49,084 bases of DNA from Reticulitermes lucifugus (lineage: Eukaryota; Arthropoda; Insecta; Blattodea; Rhinotermitidae), in NCBI GenBank assembly GCA_026260175.1, contig JAKCWW010002489.1, positions 702-49,785 of the forward strand, in the 5' to 3' direction. This document shows positions 20,188 to 31,874 of this stretch, piece by piece. Every line of letters begins with the position of its first letter. Position 1 is the first letter of the stretch. The notes beneath the pieces were generated by a model, which was not told where the DNA came from, did not search any database, and saw only the letters and a program-made list of their open reading frames with translations. The position numbers and the translations under genes are program-made.

Positions 20188-21230
20188 TTAGTAAAGGTAG
20201 AACCATTTTTTTTTCCACTGTTTCCCAATGTTGACAACTCTTGAGTTCAGAGCACTTGCTCCATTCAACGGGTACAGAAAAAGCCACTGGAAGACACAAG
20301 CCTTTGTTGTGGTCCAAAAGCCACCGACAAACCACGTCTTTAAATGTATCATTGATTGAAAACCGACGTCCACTTACACATATCTTCATGTGTCACAACA
20401 GCAATAATCGCTAGCGCATGGTGCGGACTGAAGTGTAAATGGCTCATTCCTCAAAACCACAGTCCATTACAGCAGCGATTGCTTTTCGTCATTTGTGTAC
20501 AGGAGGAGCATTGCTGTGAAGATACAGGACATCCACATCACCTTTCCTATTCGTCCTTCACTGATCACCACCTTTAAATCATGCAGCACAGCACCATCCC
20601 CAGTGACTGTCGTCTTGTGTGGCATACAATTTACAAGCAAACTTCCCTCCACATCCCTGAACACTGTGGCCATGGTCTTTCCAACTGACTATTGTGATTG
20701 ACTCCTGTCTTGTTTCAGGATCCCAGTGATGGATCTACGTCTCGTAACCTGTAACGATTCTCAAGAAAAACAATTCTGGGTCCGTTTCGTACAGCCCAAA
20801 ATTCTGTTTATAACATTCTCGGAATGTAGCGATAACTGACATTCGACAACAGGCGGCACTCATGGAGGATGGCCAAAACTGACGTTCCACACAATTCGTT
20901 CTCGGGTAATGGCTCGCACATTCAAACGCCTGTCCTGTGTGGCCATATCTTCAACTCCCTGGCACATTTCTACAGCAATATAGCTGGCCTTCCAAAGCAA
21001 GGGTTATATTCAATGGATGATGTACCTCAGTATTTCACTTCCCATTCGGAAGAAGCAATAGCACCATATACAGCCAACACCCCTTCACGAATCACGTTTG
21101 GCCCATTCCCTTATGACGTAAGGAACGTAACGGAGGGTCGGATTTCTAACTTCATATAAATCATGTTTACATTCGAGTAGGTTGGTTTTCACTGTGGCAC
21201 ACAGTTTCGAATGGACTCAGCTGGAACTGC
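20188..21230 (-). pseudogene. Mariner transposase, full-length but dead
   Basis: On the minus strand pieces of a whole mariner transposase appear in order across three frames. Near 20990-21060 YNPCFGRPA corresponds to the linker motif D.RSGRP. Near 20890-20940 TQDRRLNVRAITRER is the second helix-turn-helix. Near 20730-20780 LRIVTGYET, stop, IHHWDPETRQES is the region of the first catalytic residue. MATVFRDVEGSLLVNCMPHK follows at about 20673-20610, and RRFSINDTFKDVVCRWLLD and WSKCSELKSCQ at the C-terminus, ending at TAA 20188-20190. In TGDETW the catalytic aspartate is replaced by tyrosine, the following W codon is a stop, and several frameshifts are present. The order and length (about 1 kb) match an intact family member. 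Terminal repeats were not located. Confidence 0.85.
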
Positions 21231-21239
21231 TCAAAATAC

Positions 21240-22560
21240 AGAGGCACCTTAGAACAGGTTACGACTTGTGGCATCGCGATGCAAAGACGCTACCTTTCGG
21301 TCTGGGTAGACAATATGTTATATAGTCTGTACGTATACACGTATGTGTAGCCAGCAGAATGCGGGGAGCGGACATGGAAAAATGTTTATAGCTACGCACT
21401 ATTATAGGCTTATATACCGTGATTAGCTTCGCTACATTTAGATTTATTTACTCCTTTCCACTTTTGTATCTCTCGAGTTACTTTGCTTTGCCGTCAGCTA
21501 TGACAGCATTTTGTCCTACCCACGAGTAGTGTCTAATATACTTTAAACAAGGTGTCATTTCATTGCGGCCTGTTCATTTATTAGTGAATTGTCTGTAAAG
21601 GGCCGTCCCCTAATTCAGTTACAGATATCACTAAGCCCATTTTTGCATATTAATTCAGCGAGTTTCACTACATTTGGTATGAAAAAATACATTGAGGACC
21701 ATCATTCCTTATCTTTAACTAGCTGTCTTCGGCAATGCTAATATCGTAACCCTACAAAATTGTGAAGAATAACAACATTCAATATATATAAGTAGGCTGA
21801 AATGACATAAGTCAGCAATGTAGGACACTACACGTCCCGTTAGCCCAGCATTTTGTTGTATTAGCGAAATGCAGGACGTCACGACGGCTCGGACCATACA
21901 GGGATTTTAGTGAGGGTGTCTCTGGAGAATGGACCATTTAGAATATGAGCTGTACATTGAAGGAAAATATGATGAGCCTAGGGAGATTCGTTGTGAGGGC
22001 GGGCATTCCGTGGGACTAGCTTAGTATCGTGTCCAATGGCGGGCTTTGATATCAGCACTGTTGAACCGCGGGATCCGCCACCAAACTGTTAGTTAACCTT
22101 AACGTGTCTCCTATAAAAGCGGCAAAAAATAATCCACATAAAAGAAATCAAAGCAAGAGAATTTAATCACGATGTACCACACATGGGGCCTACGCTATGT
22201 TCCGTAGCCTAGCACAGGCGTCAGGTAGTAAGCTGATAGCGGCATCGTGTAGATAAGTAGGGCCTACTAACAATAACGACAAGCCTACCGCGCAACGCGA
22301 TACAATTAACCACTACATTATCTTAGCTGCTCCATTTTGTTCCCACAACAGCATTCGGCCTGTTCATGTCCGCACATCCTGGTGGGCGGACTTCAGGATA
22401 ACGTCAACAGCTTGTACCGCATTTTAAAACACGTCCTAATTCCATTCTCAAAACTTACGTGAAGGCCCTTTTAAAATGGACAGGATTTTACGAAGAATCT
22501 GGCGTTTCGCCACTGAGACTACGAAAGCACTTTCACCCCACTGGTCGCACATAGGTCTAA
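21240..22560. other. No gene; possible decayed repeat at 21700-21870
   Basis: ATCTTTAACTAGCTGTCTTC near 21710 resembles the start of a repeat I associate with insect genomes, but the similarity is too loose to delimit. No coding sequence recognised. Confidence 0.4.
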
Positions 22561-22595
22561 AATTATGAATATCACTATATATAAATATATTCACT

Positions 22596-22890
22596 GTAGA
22601 ATGGTAAGTTGACTCCGAGGTTTCGGAGAAACGTGTTGCCTTCAGCTTCACCGTGAGTGAACTAGGTTCAGCTAGATACTGAAGTGATCGCTCCTGTACG
22701 GGAAGCTTGCAAGGACTGTGGCCAATCAGAACCACGGACTGGCTACAATCCTTGCAACATCCCTACACAACCGACCCATCTCCTCCTATCACCTCAGTAT
22801 CCACCTCAGCCACATTCAGTCACACGAAGATTGAGGCAGCACGTTCCTCTGAAACGCTGGAAACGACTAATGACCCTACACGGTTGCAGT
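22596..22890. repeat. Palindromic-family copy with a long loop
   Basis: The left arm contains CCGAGGTTTCGGAGAAACGT and GCCTTCAGCTTC (about 22615-22652). The right arm contains CGAAGATTGAGGCAGCACGT and TCCTCTGAAACGCTGG (about 22826-22862), its diverged complement. The loop holds an inner inverted pair, CTTGCAAGGACTGTGGCC against GGCTACAATCCTTGCAAC (22707-22761). Confidence 0.75.
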
Positions 22891-23093
22891 AACCCACAAT
22901 ACCACCACCTAACCACAGATGTTTTAGACAATCCACCACTGCACCGCACTAACCCAGCAGTCTGTGACAGTCCTAAACATGCAGCACGCTATCACACCGT
23001 GGGTCGAAGTCTGCGAATTCATTTCTGATCCGACAATAGGCTCATTATATCAAACGTGAGTTACTTCGTTATTGGGCTGTGCTGGTTATTTGG

Positions 23094-23498
23094 TTAGTTA
23101 CCCATATGAACTGTTGAAACTGCATACATTGCGATTAACAACAAGACAATATGCATTCCAGTAATGGAAATGTGTGCGTCAAGCGATTCTTGTCCTTTGA
23201 GTAGGCAGGCCAATAATGGCGACTCAACAGCTGCTGCTGGCGAGCTACTTAAGTAGCCTGTGTAAATTAAGTAAAGTATGAATAAATGCGTATGTATGTG
23301 GGCTTGTGTACGTAGGTATTTATCTATTCGTGAAAACTGTATATTTAAGTTATGCATGTATGCATGCATGCGTATAAGAATTAATGAGTGTACGAGCGGG
23401 AACAAGGTGCAGGAAGCGCTACCTATGCCAGCTGTGTCGAGACACATTGGGAAAACCCCTAGGTAATAATCGCTAAGCCTGTCTAGACTGACATTCAC
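23094..23498 (-). other. 134-codon open frame, probably not a gene
   Basis: The longest open frame in the window, MNVSLDRLSDYYLGVFPMCL onward. It is rich in leucine, isoleucine and histidine, with no domain, splice or promoter signal. It overlaps repeated GTATGT/GCATGC motifs and abuts the LINE tail at 23506. I regard it as a chance frame. Confidence 0.3.
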
Positions 23499-23505
23499 CT
23501 AAATC

Positions 23506-23830
23506 ATTCATTCATTCATTCATTCATTTCGTAGTCTGTCTTGCGAGAGGTCCATAACCCCTTAAAAAAGCGAGTTTTCCAAACAATGCGATCTAGGGCT
23601 CCGCTTTCAAATTCCAGTATTTTCTCTTTTCATTAAGGTCAACCAGCAGCTGCTTAACTCTTCTTCCTCGTCTTCTCCTCCCTTCTATCTTTCCTTCGAC
23701 AAGCGTGTTTTACAAGGCAGTTCCTACGCAAGGTGTGACCAATCCAGTTAGCTTTTCTTCGTTTTCTTGTATGTAAGACGTTCCTTTCTCCTTAACTTTA
23801 TGTAATACTTCTTCATCGCCTAAATTATAT
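23506..23830 (-). pseudogene. LINE (non-LTR retrotransposon) 3' end with (TGAA)n tail
   Basis: On the minus strand the end of the reverse-transcriptase polyprotein is visible in three frames: DEEVLHKVKEKGTS, then KANWIGHTLRRNCLVKHA (from 23754), then EGKIEGRRRRGRR, KQLLVDLNEKRKYWNLK and RGYGPLARQTTK, ending at 23524-23526. WIGH.LRRNC and GRRRRGRR.KQLL are conserved near the C-terminus of this insect LINE family; the catalytic RT domain is not included. A (TGAA)n microsatellite (23506-23526) forms the 3' tail, as in CR1/RTE-like LINEs. Frameshifts and a stop (AEP, stop, IAL) make it non-functional. Confidence 0.8.
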
Positions 23831-23839
23831 ACGTGTACA

Positions 23840-24941
23840 AAAATTTACTTCCTGCTTTACAGATAACACAGTCCGTTTCCACTATAAAACGCAATCAATT
23901 AACTTTGTTTGGGGGAAAAAATCGGTATTTATTGTGAGAATCACACGAAACAAACGAACGGGCTCACAGTGCGTGCGTGTGTGTGTGTGTGTGGCAAAAT
24001 ACAAATTTTCTTACGGTTACGGCACGTGGTACACACGGTAACCACTGGATTTCGAACGGTTAGCAGCCAAATACACATGTCTCTGTCAATACGAAAGCAC
24101 CAATACTGATAAGATTCTTTTATCCGTATAATTTCTTTTATAGGTCACAACACATGCAGATATATTGATTATCCGAGAAACTTGGTATCAAAACAAACAA
24201 TACAATTTATACGGCTGCAATTAATATCCGTTCCAATTTGCGTGTTAGGTCGGTCTTCCGCTCCGAACACTGCGGACCGGCACAAGATAACATTCATATC
24301 AAAAGCTAGCTCGTCGGTGGGGTGCGGGGTGTGGTGTGGTGTGGTGTCACTAATTGGTATGGCACTCTGCGCGCCACATTTGGTGTCATAATCACGCCAG
24401 ACAATATCACAATACTACAACGACCACCACCACAACATATTATCGTCAGCCACTCTCTGGAAAACGTTGATAATTAGGGACACAACAATTCAAGCAGCTA
24501 ACTGCACACACTCAGATTAGATAAAGCCAATGTGACTTTAGGAGACACTGGCTGGGGCACGAGATACGTATGCCTCTTCTCCGAAGCGTACACACCGGCT
24601 CTGGGACCCATCCATCTTCTTACTTAACGGTATTCTCCGGATAAAGCGACCGGGGAGTGAAGCTGACAACTCAATGACCTTTTATTGACTACGGTACGTA
24701 TGCCTGGAATATACCTCCAATCCCCCCATATGTCTCCATGGCATGCACAGGGCAGTTTTATCTGTACCTTTTACCTCGGTCCCTCCAAATAAACGTAGGG
24801 ACATTAAATCGATTAGGCTACAACAGTTCCTTCCAGATCCTTTGTAATTCATCATTTAGCAGTATACCATTCAAAGATATATGGTCTGAGATGGTGATAA
24901 TGGAAGCGAAGAACTGCTTGCCTGTTATAACCGACGAGATT
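23840..24941. other. No gene recognised; short GT and GTGTG tracts
   Basis: A (GT)n run lies at 23976-23992 and a GGTGTGGTGTGGTGTGGTG stretch at about 24326-24346. No coding or transposon similarity is seen otherwise. Confidence 0.45.
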
Positions 24942-25027
24942 GAAGGTAAATTAATATGCCTGCTAGGGGTATGCATATTTACCTGAAGGTAAATTAATAT
25001 GCCTGCTAGGGGTATGCATATTTACCT
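24942..25027. repeat. Exact 43-bp tandem duplication of a hairpin
   Basis: Two identical 43-base units (24942-24984 and 24985-25027), each GAAGGTAAATTAATATGCC, then TGCTAGGGG, then TATGCATATTTACCT. Each unit is itself an imperfect palindrome (AGGTAAAT...ATTTACCT). Confidence 0.97.
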
Positions 25028-25640
25028 CAAGACTGAAAGTATAAATCTTTGCAAAGATTTTAACCATTTAGAGGCCAGATCGCGTTTATTTAATTTGAGT
25101 TCACAATAATATAAAGTTGGTTTTTACAACTCCCAGACAATATAACGAGAAAACCTAAGGGGGAAATAGGCCTATACTTCTCACACCAGCAAGTATGACG
25201 GGAAAAAAGTCTACTGAACATAATCTTTGTACTGTATGGATTAAATACATTAAATTAATATCGACACCAAGACGCAGTGGTATAAATTAGTTTCTATGGC
25301 AGAGAAGACGCGTTCAAACGAACAAATAAGGTGTAACTTATAAGCTCGGCAGCTGTAGATTACATGATGGTTTCTGCACAGTGTAGTGGTGCGTTACACG
25401 GCGCAGAAAACGAAAAGACACTGAAATACTTCGAGATTAATTACCGGCTTGGTGGACAAAAGGCTGCTAAATCTGAGAGAAAAACAGAAAGTAGACATAT
25501 AAGGGGAAAAATGAGAAGTCTGTAGAGGATAAACGTAGTCGCTTGATTAGTCGATAAGCTCTAGTTATGGAACACCGCACCGAAGAAGATGAATTACTAC
25601 AAGATACTCGTGCTCTATGCTTGAATCATCCATTTTAATA
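25028..25640. other. No gene recognised
   Basis: Contains the 18-bp perfect palindrome AAATCTTTGCAAAGATTT near 25045. The rest is AT-rich without recognisable features. Confidence 0.45.
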
Positions 25641-25649
25641 TTATGCATA

Positions 25650-25758
25650 AACCAAGATGTTTCAAGTACCTCTTCCTCTCAAGTTTCCCGATCCAAATTT
25701 GCCATGCATTTATTGACTCATCCATGCGGGCTACATGTTCTGTCCAGCCCATCCTGCA
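25650..25758 (-). pseudogene. LINE C-terminal fragment, second family
   Basis: The minus strand reads RMGWTEHVARMDESINAWQI then WIGKLERKRYLKHLG. It resembles the C-terminal signature WAGHVARM.ES.NAYRVL.G.P.GKRPLGRP of a common insect LINE. The arginine-rich end has decayed, and the frame closes at a TAG shortly after. It is 5' truncated and non-functional. Confidence 0.65.
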
Positions 25759-25759
25759 T

Positions 25760-26434
25760 CATTTCACGATCCTAATATTTGTTGGAGAGTAAGATATGTA
25801 AACTCCACGGGCGAATAAACGTCGTTAAACAGCCCACGATCATATTTTAAGAAGTACGAAAGTTGCGCGGTAAGACACAGAGCCATCAATAAACAAAGAA
25901 GCAATGTTTTTCAGTATCATCATTCCATCTGACGCTTACGCATTAAACCACAGGCAGAAGGACTTCACCCACCCATCTCCGGTTTAAATTATATGATTTT
26001 GCGAAACCATGCGTGACTGCTTGCCTGAATGCCGCTGTCCGAAATGTCACATTTGCCTGAACTCTTCGCGGAAGGCTCAACTAATCTTAATTTATCTTTA
26101 TGGACGATTTCCTATGTACTGAGATAAAAATTTGTCAAAAAATCAAGCGCTGCCAGTTATTCAGTTCCACTTTATTGTTACTATTGTAGCTGTTAATTAA
26201 TTAACGGGCTAGCTGTCACATGCGTGACGTAACAGCAAGCAGGACCACACAGTTCAGCAGCACGTTACTTAGACTACTACGTTACAACGAAAAGACTAAA
26301 ACACAGACTGAAAGAAAAACACATTTCCAAAGCGGTCTTCAAAACTGGACACAGCCTACCTCGACATTTATAATTATTCACCGCAGACACAAATTTACTG
26401 AAGATTCCAGTCTTTTTAGTGTATGACACCATGT
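25760..26434. other. No gene recognised
   Basis: No long open frame, tRNA box or inverted repeat identified. Confidence 0.45.
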
Positions 26435-26439
26435 GTACT

Positions 26440-26765
26440 GATATATATATATATATATATATGGGCCGGAATAGCGTAGTCGGGAATAGCGACTCGCTAC
26501 GGGCTGGACGGTCCGGGGATCGAATCCCGGTGGGGGCGAGATTTTTCGCAGCCGCCCAGACCGGCCCTGGGGCCCACCCAGCCTCCTATACATGGGTACC
26601 GGGTCCCTTTCCCGGGGGTAAAGCGGCCGGGGCGTGGAGTTAACCACCCACCCCCATCTAGCGCCGACGTTCAAGAAAGAGTAGAGCTATACCTCTACTC
26701 CCCCTCTGGGCCTTCGTGGCCTGTTCTAGGGAGAAATTTACCTTTACGTTTTATATATATATATG
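26440..26765 (+). mobile_element. SINE A inserted in a (TA)n tract
   Basis: Starts GGGCCGGAATAGCGTAGTCG at 26462, with GGTCCGGGGATCGAATCCCG (B box), CCGCCCAGACCGGCCCTGG, GGTACCGGGTCCCTTTCCC and TAGCGCCGACG in the body. It continues through CTCTGGGCCTTCGTGGCC to about 26750, the longest family A copy in the window. (TA)n runs flank both sides (26440-26461 and 26751-26764), consistent with insertion into or duplication of an AT microsatellite. Confidence 0.92.
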
Positions 26766-26796
26766 TGTGTGTGTGTGTATGTGTATGTGTGTGTAG
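26765..26796. repeat. (GT)n microsatellite
   Basis: GTGTGTGTGTGTGTATGTGT type run directly after the (TA)n at the SINE end. Confidence 0.9.
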
Positions 26797-27080
26797 CGGC
26801 GTTTCAGAGGGGCTTGCTGTGTCTACCTTCAGGACAGCCATCTTCTTGAACTACGCTGAAAATGGAGGCAGCAAGCTTCACCCACATGGCGACAACCCAG
26901 AAGACTCGTATCTTCATCAGCACCACTGCAAGAATCTCAAATCTCTCACTAAAATTTATTCTTGCCAATAGAAATCGAATGTTTCATGGCTAATTACAGC
27001 ACAAATACTGGAGTCTGCACAGTGTGATATATCTATACTTCACATATACTGGCCACATCCACTTTGTCGACCGTTCGCTC

Positions 27081-27242
27081 ATTCATTTATTCATTCATTC
27101 ACTACGTAGCCTGTGTTGCGACAGGTCCAAAGCCTTTTACAAAGCGAGTGCTCCAGAGAGTGCGATCTAGTGCTTCCTCTTTCAAATTCCAGGATCTCCT
27201 CTTTTCCTTAAGGTCATACAGTAGCTGCTTACGAGCCAGAAG
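27081..27242 (-). pseudogene. LINE 3' end, second copy, with (TGAA)n tail
   Basis: The minus strand is open from 27242 to a TAG at 27102-27104: RKQLLYDLKEKRRSWNLKEE then ALDRTLWSTRFVKGFGPVAT. This is the same C-terminus as the LINE at 23506-23830, but without frameshifts over this short span. A TGAA-type tail lies at 27081-27100. It is strongly 5' truncated, as usual for LINE insertions. The two copies show the family's 3' structure. Confidence 0.85.
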
Positions 27243-27249
27243 ACTGTTT

Positions 27250-28845
27250 GTGTTGTCTACCAACTTTCTGTACGATGAACCGCTTCAGAAACTTGCTACG
27301 GAGTTTAGTGTGGGTTTCGTACAAAATGGGGGATGACAACTGACCAACACACTCACCAGCAACTGTCAGTATAAACCTATAACACGAAATATCGCTGTAA
27401 TTAATCAAACAGCTTGCAGACGGACAGGCCAGTCTTTCCCAATATGCGTTCATTTGTGCACACAACACGCAAAAGTACAAATTACATACTCATTGCCACT
27501 GTCTTGTAAAAATGAGGCACGAAACGTAACATCTCATGCGGGACCAAAATCAGACCAGCTGCGTCTCACGACGCACTATACACGGAAGTGCGTGGGTTTA
27601 TTATCAGTTCCTGACGCATGATTTGTCATACCCCCCCCATTTTCACGCCTTATCGAGCTGCAGGAAAACAATAGGAACCAGGAAAAAAAGACAATTCCGC
27701 AGGCAGGCGTGGGCTTCTTTGCTGGCGTGATTGGTAATTTATCGACGGTTTCCCCACTCAGAATGTCGTCTGTAGCGTGAATAGAAACGGGGTCAAAGTA
27801 TGTGGTAAACATACAATAAACAGCAACCACAAGTTCTTGCATATGGATCACTTACGGGTTTACTTGCGTGTGCTTGTTCTGATAGCAGATTTCAAAGTAC
27901 AAAATACAGTACTAGCAAGTGAGTACTTAATGAGTGGCACTTCGAAGAATAATGTTCATGTTTTATGCGGAAGTTTTGTGAGTACCGATATTAAAAACAT
28001 TTTTTCTGCTATGCTAGTTATTGAAGACAAACACGTCATACAGACAAAGTTATTAACCTTCCGTGCTGCCTACATAACTAGGATAAATTAATTCCACTGG
28101 CATAGCAGCATGCCAGTGACTTCGCGGACGCACCGTGTTCTTAATATCACAGAAATGTAACACGTAAACCATCACCACCACCACTACCACCACCACTGTA
28201 TTCACTGGTATCTTCGTATTAGTGTTCACCCTAACATCCAAGTCATCGTCACCCCATTAATATTTTCACATCACCATAATCATAATAATCATCAATTCTT
28301 TGGCTGTTTCTACTCCACCTACTGTGATTTTTAACTGATATCGCTATTTATTTATGGCCTTTACATGCCCTTCTTCCTTTTGTTCTGAAAATAAGGACAA
28401 GGTACTCAAGAAGGGTTTGATTTAAGAGAAAATGTAACAAAAAGAGAAGAATTTTCAGAATGAGGAACTGCGTCAATGACAGACTCTCCATTAAACATTA
28501 TTCAGGCGATCAAGTACAGAAGGGAAAAAATGGGCAAAACGTGAAGCACGCAAGGGGATATAAAAGGTGCTCAAGTGGCTCTGGAAAGGATACAGTGACG
28601 AGTTCTTGTGAACATGCTAATCAACTTTCGCATTCAATTTTGACTAGCTTAGTAACTCTCAGCTCCTCAAAACAGGTCTCTGCTCCACAATGAAACGTAT
28701 TTACTTATTAACCCTTTAGGGACGAGAAAAGTGAAGGCGCCTTTCTATCCAATGCTTCCTCATTTCCGAAAGAGCATTGCCTTTCGGAAGGTTCCCAGGC
28801 TTCACCCATTTGTCCTTCTGGTAAGAGCAACGTGTAGATAAAGAC
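27250..28845. other. No gene recognised; (CCA)n and a small palindrome
   Basis: CACTGGCAT...ATGCCAGTG near 28092-28115 is a perfect 9-bp inverted repeat. An ACC/CCA run lies at 28168-28196. Several open frames near 100 codons show no motif. Confidence 0.45.
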
Positions 28846-28849
28846 GTGT

Positions 28850-28988
28850 ATGGAGCACTGGTGGAATGGTACTGACAGGGATAAAACCGAACTACTCGGA
28901 GGAAAACCTGTCCCAGTGCTACTTTGTGCACACAGATCTCGCAAGGACTGACCTGGAATCGAACCGAGGCCTCCGCGGTGAGAGGCCG
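28850..28988 (-). mobile_element. SINE B, 5'-truncated, minus strand
   Basis: The plus strand reads GGAGCACTGGTGGAATGG, AACTACTCGGAGGAAAACC, TGTCCCAGTGCTACTTTG, then GGAATCGAACCGAGGCC (complementary B box) and GCGGTGAGAGGCCG, where similarity stops before the A box. The 3' tail is also not recognisable. Confidence 0.85.
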
Positions 28989-28989
28989 A

Positions 28990-31330
28990 AACGTAATTTG
29001 ATTTATTTAAAGACCCAGTTCGTATCGCGCAGTAACACTCTCCATCTCGGTTATAAAAACCAGTCCGTTAATGTTGTACAGCGCAAAAGTCGTTGTTTGT
29101 TCTGAGATACATACGAAGCACATAAATGCACCCTATGGACAAAACCGTAGACGGCCTGAACGTTAAACCTGATGGTACATGCAGTAACCGCTAGGCTTTA
29201 AAAGGTTAACTTAGTCGGATGCAGGTTCTTAAAATCTGCAGAGAAATACCAAGTTTCTCGAGACAAACGATGTGTAATTTCGAAACCTATGACAACAGTA
29301 CATACCGGTACAGTCTCTCTTTACACATCGTTAACACCGGAATGTGGCATGGGCACTTGATTCACAATTACCGCATCCTTTCACTTTTCATGCATGTTAT
29401 CAATCTTCACGAGCAATATTCTCCCATTCTCGTAGTCGATGACAAGATTTATAATTACTTTTACAGTATCAGTGAACGCATGCATTGTTCCTTGAGAAAC
29501 TGAATTCTCTCCCCACCAATTCCTTTCACGGAAACAAGGCAGGTGGCCAGCGGTTTCGCTTACTTTGGTCCGTAGTTTTAAATAATTGCAGTCAGAATAT
29601 ATTACATCCAGAGCTAGACACCCAACTAACGTTCCATTGGTTGGAGCTAAGTATTTATTGTGTTGGTTTGCGGAAACGCAACATTTCGCCCATTATGAAG
29701 TTACGTAACGCAAACCGAAAGTAACAAGGGGTAAAGCCTATTATAACAATAGTTAGAAAGCGTAAAAATGAAGACACGAGGGAGCAAGGTACATCCGTGG
29801 TGCTTACAAGGTGTGATGTAGACGCACTTCCTACAACATTGCACTCAGAATTCTTACGGCACTCTTTAGCATGAGATGAGGCGACAAAACCATGCCCAAC
29901 TCTGTAGGCCTACAGAGTGCTGATGGCCATTAAGTTCTTTCAGCAGTACAAATGAGACATCTCCCTCAGTATCAATCCTGAGACATTCCGACAAATATAC
30001 TTCGGCCTGCTTCTCGTGCCGTTTCTTACTACATGCAAGTTTCTGTTTTTTTGACCATTAAAAGGATCATTGTATTAGCAGAATCCGAAGGTTCGACATC
30101 CTCCAACGCCAAAGTCTCCAGTCTCTTGTCAGCCAAGCGACCGTTTTGAAAGAGGCTACCCAACAAAATTCTGCATTTTGTCCGCTCCCTCATCCCCTTG
30201 TCCAGTCCACCTTTACCTTGATCTGTTTCATCACAGAATAATAAGTATATAAAATTCTTAAAGATATACAGGTAGAAAAAAGCGCGCCATGTTTTGTAAG
30301 GAAAATCAGCATGGAAGGGTCTACCCCGAGTTTTCAAATCTTCCGTCACATTCACCACTCAGCGCACCAAGCTCCCGCTGTACTTTGTAGAAATTAGAAA
30401 CAAGAGAAAGAGCAATACATTTCCTGCCAAGTAAAAAGGCTGATCTTTAGAATTAGCCCTATCGCCTCGCAAGCAACGGAAAATTTGGCTTTTTATTATA
30501 TTTAGACAAACGTCACTGTGGTCGTTATGCCCGGGACAGCTGCCTCATTCGCCCCCTGCACACTTGCACCGAGATTTGAAGTCCTGTGAATACAAACGGT
30601 TCCGTCTTTCACGGTTTTCAACACACCAACTGAAGACCAATAGCAATGCGGTCCCTCCAATTTCAGTTTTAATCTAAATACAGCACTTATACACTTTACA
30701 GGAAGTTATTTACTCCTCTTCGTTGCCTAACGTCACACACATGAGTTAGAAAGAGAGAGTGGAAGTTCATTGTATGTGTATCCAGTTGCTTGCTAATTGT
30801 TACGCATTCCTGAATTTAGGTTAAATGTTTATGCAGCACGGATATGAGGGATGAAAATGAAAGCGTTGAGGGCAAAGTAAATGAATAAGGCCAACTAAGC
30901 GCCCAGACCTACCGAGTGCGAAGCAGTAGGCCTACTAACTGCTACATGTAAATAGGCTACTTTTCTGAATATCATACTGAAGTACTGATAACTGTTCACG
31001 GAAGAGTACTCAAAAGGTACAATCGTACAGAGTATTGGCTAAAGTAAAGAGTCATCTTTCACGTTTTCATTGTAATAAAACCAGAAAAATCAGAGTTATT
31101 CCGCTCAACTTTCATACGTATACTCTTACTCGGTGCATATTAAATTGATCTGCTACACGCAACTTCAATAAACTCCATAAATAATGTAAACAATAACAGC
31201 AAACTTTGACCTCTCAACTGGCACATAGAAGTTTGCATGGGATATTGTAAGAAACCAATGATTACCTTACACGGCACTAAATTCAGGTCCCACGACCATG
31301 TGACATCACACATTCTTTATAGTAAAGACT
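28990..31330. other. No gene recognised
   Basis: Includes the 18-bp perfect palindrome CTCTGTAGGCCTACAGAG at about 29900-29917 and a 109-codon minus-strand frame (30029-30358) with no recognisable motif. No transposon signature found. Confidence 0.4.
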
Positions 31331-31334
31331 TTCC

Positions 31335-31450
31335 GTATTTTGGCACGCTATGCTGTATCATTCTGTAAATAGTTCCCGACGTTTCAAATGACCTTAGTTC
31401 CTTCGAAACGCCTGGAGCTACTCACCCAACAACAGAGCATAACATCTCAA
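31335..31450. repeat. Palindromic-family copy, centre deleted
   Basis: The left arm, CGCTATGCTG then GTTCCCGACGTTTCAAATGA, faces TTCCTTCGAAACGCCTGG and ACTCACCCAACAACAGAGCA, ending near CATAACATCT. The CTGAAGA centre is missing, as at 11480. Confidence 0.7.
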
Positions 31451-31556
31451 AAAAAACTTGGAATATTCAGCAACGCTACTGTGAGCATCTCCAAACTCCC
31501 ATCTTTCGTATACTCGATTGTCGTAAGGGGATACGGCTTAATAATATCAAACAGAT

Positions 31557-31866
31557 CAGGAGTTCTCAAACCTTTTCGCTAGCGTACAACTAAATGAAAT
31601 TTAACGATGTCAGTGTACAAACAATATTTTTTTTGTATTCCAATAAAAAAGCTAAAATTTTATAGACTTACTGACAGCGGGTATGAGTTATATAATATTG
31701 TCAACAAAGCTACGTATTAGCATATATATGTGGCTTAGGTACTATTTAGTTTTTCAAAATTTTTATCCCTTTTTTATTTCGAATTTTCTTAAATTAAGAA
31801 GGCGTACCAGTAAACAATGGTTGGCGTAGCAGTAGTGGTACGCGTACCATAGTTCGAGAAACCGTG
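31557..31866. mobile_element. Possible hAT-type MITE
   Basis: Left end CAGGAGTTCTCAAACC and right end (complement) CACGGTTTCTCGAACT are imperfect inverted repeats of the form seen in hAT elements, about 310 bp apart. Both also share GCGTAC further in. The flanking octamers AAACAGAT and AAATACGT agree at five of eight positions, so any target duplication is decayed. Confidence 0.45.
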
Positions 31867-31874
31867 AAATACGT

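Noticed and set aside
23094-23498. Longest open frame as a membrane protein gene
   Set aside because: Hydrophobic composition follows from AT-rich and GTATGT/GCATGC repeats; no splice sites, promoter or family similarity, and it abuts a LINE tail.
30029-30358. 109-codon minus-strand frame as an exon
   Set aside because: Mixed composition without recognisable motif and no clean acceptor/donor pair at its edges.
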